This document shows positions 62,815 through 64,000 of a stretch of 64,000 nucleotides of DNA, in pieces. The stretch lies in assembly GCF_021390575.1 (NCBI RefSeq), contig NZ_JAJEJQ010000001.1, positions 1,092,501 to 1,156,500 of the forward strand, read 5' to 3'. The position numbers were made by a program, and so were the translations under genes. The stretch's first letter is position 1, and every line of letters begins with the position of its first letter. A model generated the notes under the pieces. The model did no database searches and was not told the origin of the DNA. It saw only the letters and a list, made by a program, of their open reading frames with translations. This stretch comes from Paraburkholderia adhaesiva. GTDB taxonomy: Bacteria; Pseudomonadota; Gammaproteobacteria; Burkholderiales; Burkholderiaceae.

Positions 62815-63867
62815 TCAGCGGTACTGACCCGCGTACTTCACGACCTTGTCGATGTTCTCCTTCGTGATGAAGCCCGGGCCCGATCGAATATCACGAGGCC
62901 CATACGACGGCTGCAGCCCATACGTCTCGAGCCGCTGCTTGAACTTCGGATTCGCCTCGAGGATCTGGCGGATCTTCACCGGATCGGTCGTGTGCTCCTT
63001 CCTCACGATCGCGAGCACGGCCACGGGGATGTACCCCTGCAGATACGGTTGCTGGTCGATCGCGAACTGGATCGTGCCCGCGCGGATCCCGCTCGCAATG
63101 TCCTCGGAAAAGTCGAACGTATAAAAGCGGATCTTGCCCGCGAGGCCCATCTGCTGCACGGCCTTCAGGGTCGGCGCGGCCGACAGCGGTCCGAGCGTGA
63201 GGATCGCATCGGTGTTCGGGTGATTGCGTAGATAGGCGCTGACCTTCGACTGGATCTCGGTCGGGTCGGTCCCGCTGTCGATCGTCGAGGTCTTGAAGTC
63301 GACGCCGATGGCCTCCGCGAAGCCGCGGCAGCGTTCGAACGACGCCGCGTTGGTCGCGTAGTGGTTCACGCACACGAACGATTTCACGCCCGCCGCCTTG
63401 GCCTTCTCGCCGGCCGCCTGTCCAGCGACGAATTCGGGCTGTCCGACGTGCATGATCGCGCCGAGCTTCGCGCTCTGCTCCTCGGTGCCGGAGTTCAGCG
63501 TGACGAGCGGAATCTTCTTTTCGGTGACCTTGCCGATGGAACTCTTGAGCACATCGAAGTCGGCGATTGTCGTGGCGACGCCGTCGTAGTTGCGTGCGGC
63601 GGCCTGTTCGATCAGGCGGGCCATATCGGCGATGTCGCCGTTCGGCGGATTGCGGTAATCGGTCTGGACGTTGAAGTCTTCGTCCGCTTGTTTGATGGCG
63701 TTCTTGATGGTGTTCCACCACGAATCCGAATCCGGCGCGTGGCTGATGAGTACGAAGTGCGCGTCGGCGGCCTGTGCCGCCGGCATGGCCAGCGAGCCCA
63801 GCCCGGCAGCGAGCGCGAGCGTCGCGGCGAACCGCCGGAGCGTTGCCTTGCCCTTGCGTTCAGTCAT
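62815..63867 (-). CDS. sugar (inositol) ABC transporter periplasmic binding protein
   Basis: 350 aa from ATG 63867 (AGGTGGAG upstream). Sec signal peptide (FAATLALAAGLGSLAMPAAQ, cleavage after AQA). Type I periplasmic binding fold: FVLISHAPDSDSWWNTIKNA, VTLNSGTEEQSAKLGA and DAILTLGPLSAAPTLKA. First gene of the leftward inositol uptake and catabolism cluster. The promoter must lie in 63868-64000 or beyond. Confidence 0.92.
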   Translation of the reverse strand: MTERKGKATLRRFAATLALAAGLGSLAMPAAQAADAHFVLISHAPDSDSWWNTIKNAIKQADEDFNVQTDYRNPPNGDIADMARLIEQAAARNYDGVATTIADFDVLKSSIGKVTEKKIPLVTLNSGTEEQSAKLGAIMHVGQPEFVAGQAAGEKAKAAGVKSFVCVNHYATNAASFERCRGFAEAIGVDFKTSTIDSGTDPTEIQSKVSAYLRNHPNTDAILTLGPLSAAPTLKAVQQMGLAGKIRFYTFDFSEDIASGIRAGTIQFAIDQQPYLQGYIPVAVLAIVRKEHTTDPVKIRQILEANPKFKQRLETYGLQPSYGPRDIRSGPGFITKENIDKVVKYAGQYR

Positions 63868-64000
63868 TGTCTCCACCTTTCTCGGTCTGTCGTTTTTGGG
63901 GATGAACCGGACGGTTTCGCGTTTTTCATGCCGTCCCGCTCATCGTCAAGAGTAGGTCACGGTCGCGCGACATGCAATGGATATTTCACCGTAAATAAAA

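Overview
The window looks like chromosomal DNA of a Burkholderiaceae member (Paraburkholderia/Caballeronia/Burkholderia type). The basis is the beta-proteobacterial 23S/5S rRNA end, high-GC codon use and familiar gene content. No database was consulted.

Layout. 1-2160: 3' part of a 23S rRNA gene, the 5S gene and a terminator. 2360-7416: small membrane and lipoprotein ORFs, a frameshifted MATE efflux gene, a DUF2288 gene, an NlpD-like amidase activator and uppP. 7511-7587: tRNA-Arg(TCT), the target of a 17.6-kb integrated element. A 48-bp copy of the tRNA 3' end (7543-7590) recurs at 25097-25144, next to a tyrosine integrase. The element carries, from left to right, an OLD/PARIS-like ATPase plus TOPRIM pair, two promoter-leader cassettes (one with a YggL-like protein), an IS3 element, hypothetical genes with an SSB-like membrane protein, a second IS3 element, a TOPRIM primase-helicase whose 3' coding end holds a dense iteron array, a string of overlapping small genes, a C4-type antisense-RNA region, a PC4-like protein, an AlpA-like DNA-binding protein and the integrase. 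No capsid, tail or conjugation genes are seen. The layout resembles P4-like satellites more than a full prophage or ICE.

25145-27160: an AT-rich stretch with a membrane protein gene whose 3' end was cut off by an IS5/IS427-group element; the insertion can be undone from its TTA target duplication. 27603-37320: chrA, small exported and membrane proteins, a NUDIX hydrolase, glnS, an RBBP9-like hydrolase, a CaiB-type CoA-transferase and alaS. 37445-39807: the NO-response pair ytfE/norR, divergent, with three NorR-type sites and a sigma54 promoter between them, bracketed by two copies of the alaS 3' tail. 40081-42041: an exported peptide, an IS-derived DUF4096 protein and an FNR-type regulator with a full Fe-S cysteine set. 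42082-45838: a LysR/MFS divergent pair, a NUDIX hydrolase and a thioesterase.

45886-49544: a branched-chain amino acid type ABC transporter operon (two permeases, two ATPases, no binding protein), in which the second ATPase has Arg in place of the Walker A Lys. 49571-54573: Ap4A phosphorylase-like and adenosine-specific kinase-like genes, a fosmidomycin-resistance MFS pump and a chemoreceptor. 54656-63867: a leftward myo-inositol cluster: a sugar ABC transporter (binding protein, permease, ATPase) followed by iolC (kinase fused to an aldolase-like domain), iolD, iolE and iolB. Four copies of a roughly 48-bp palindromic repeat lie in this cluster, and one forms the last codons of iolE.
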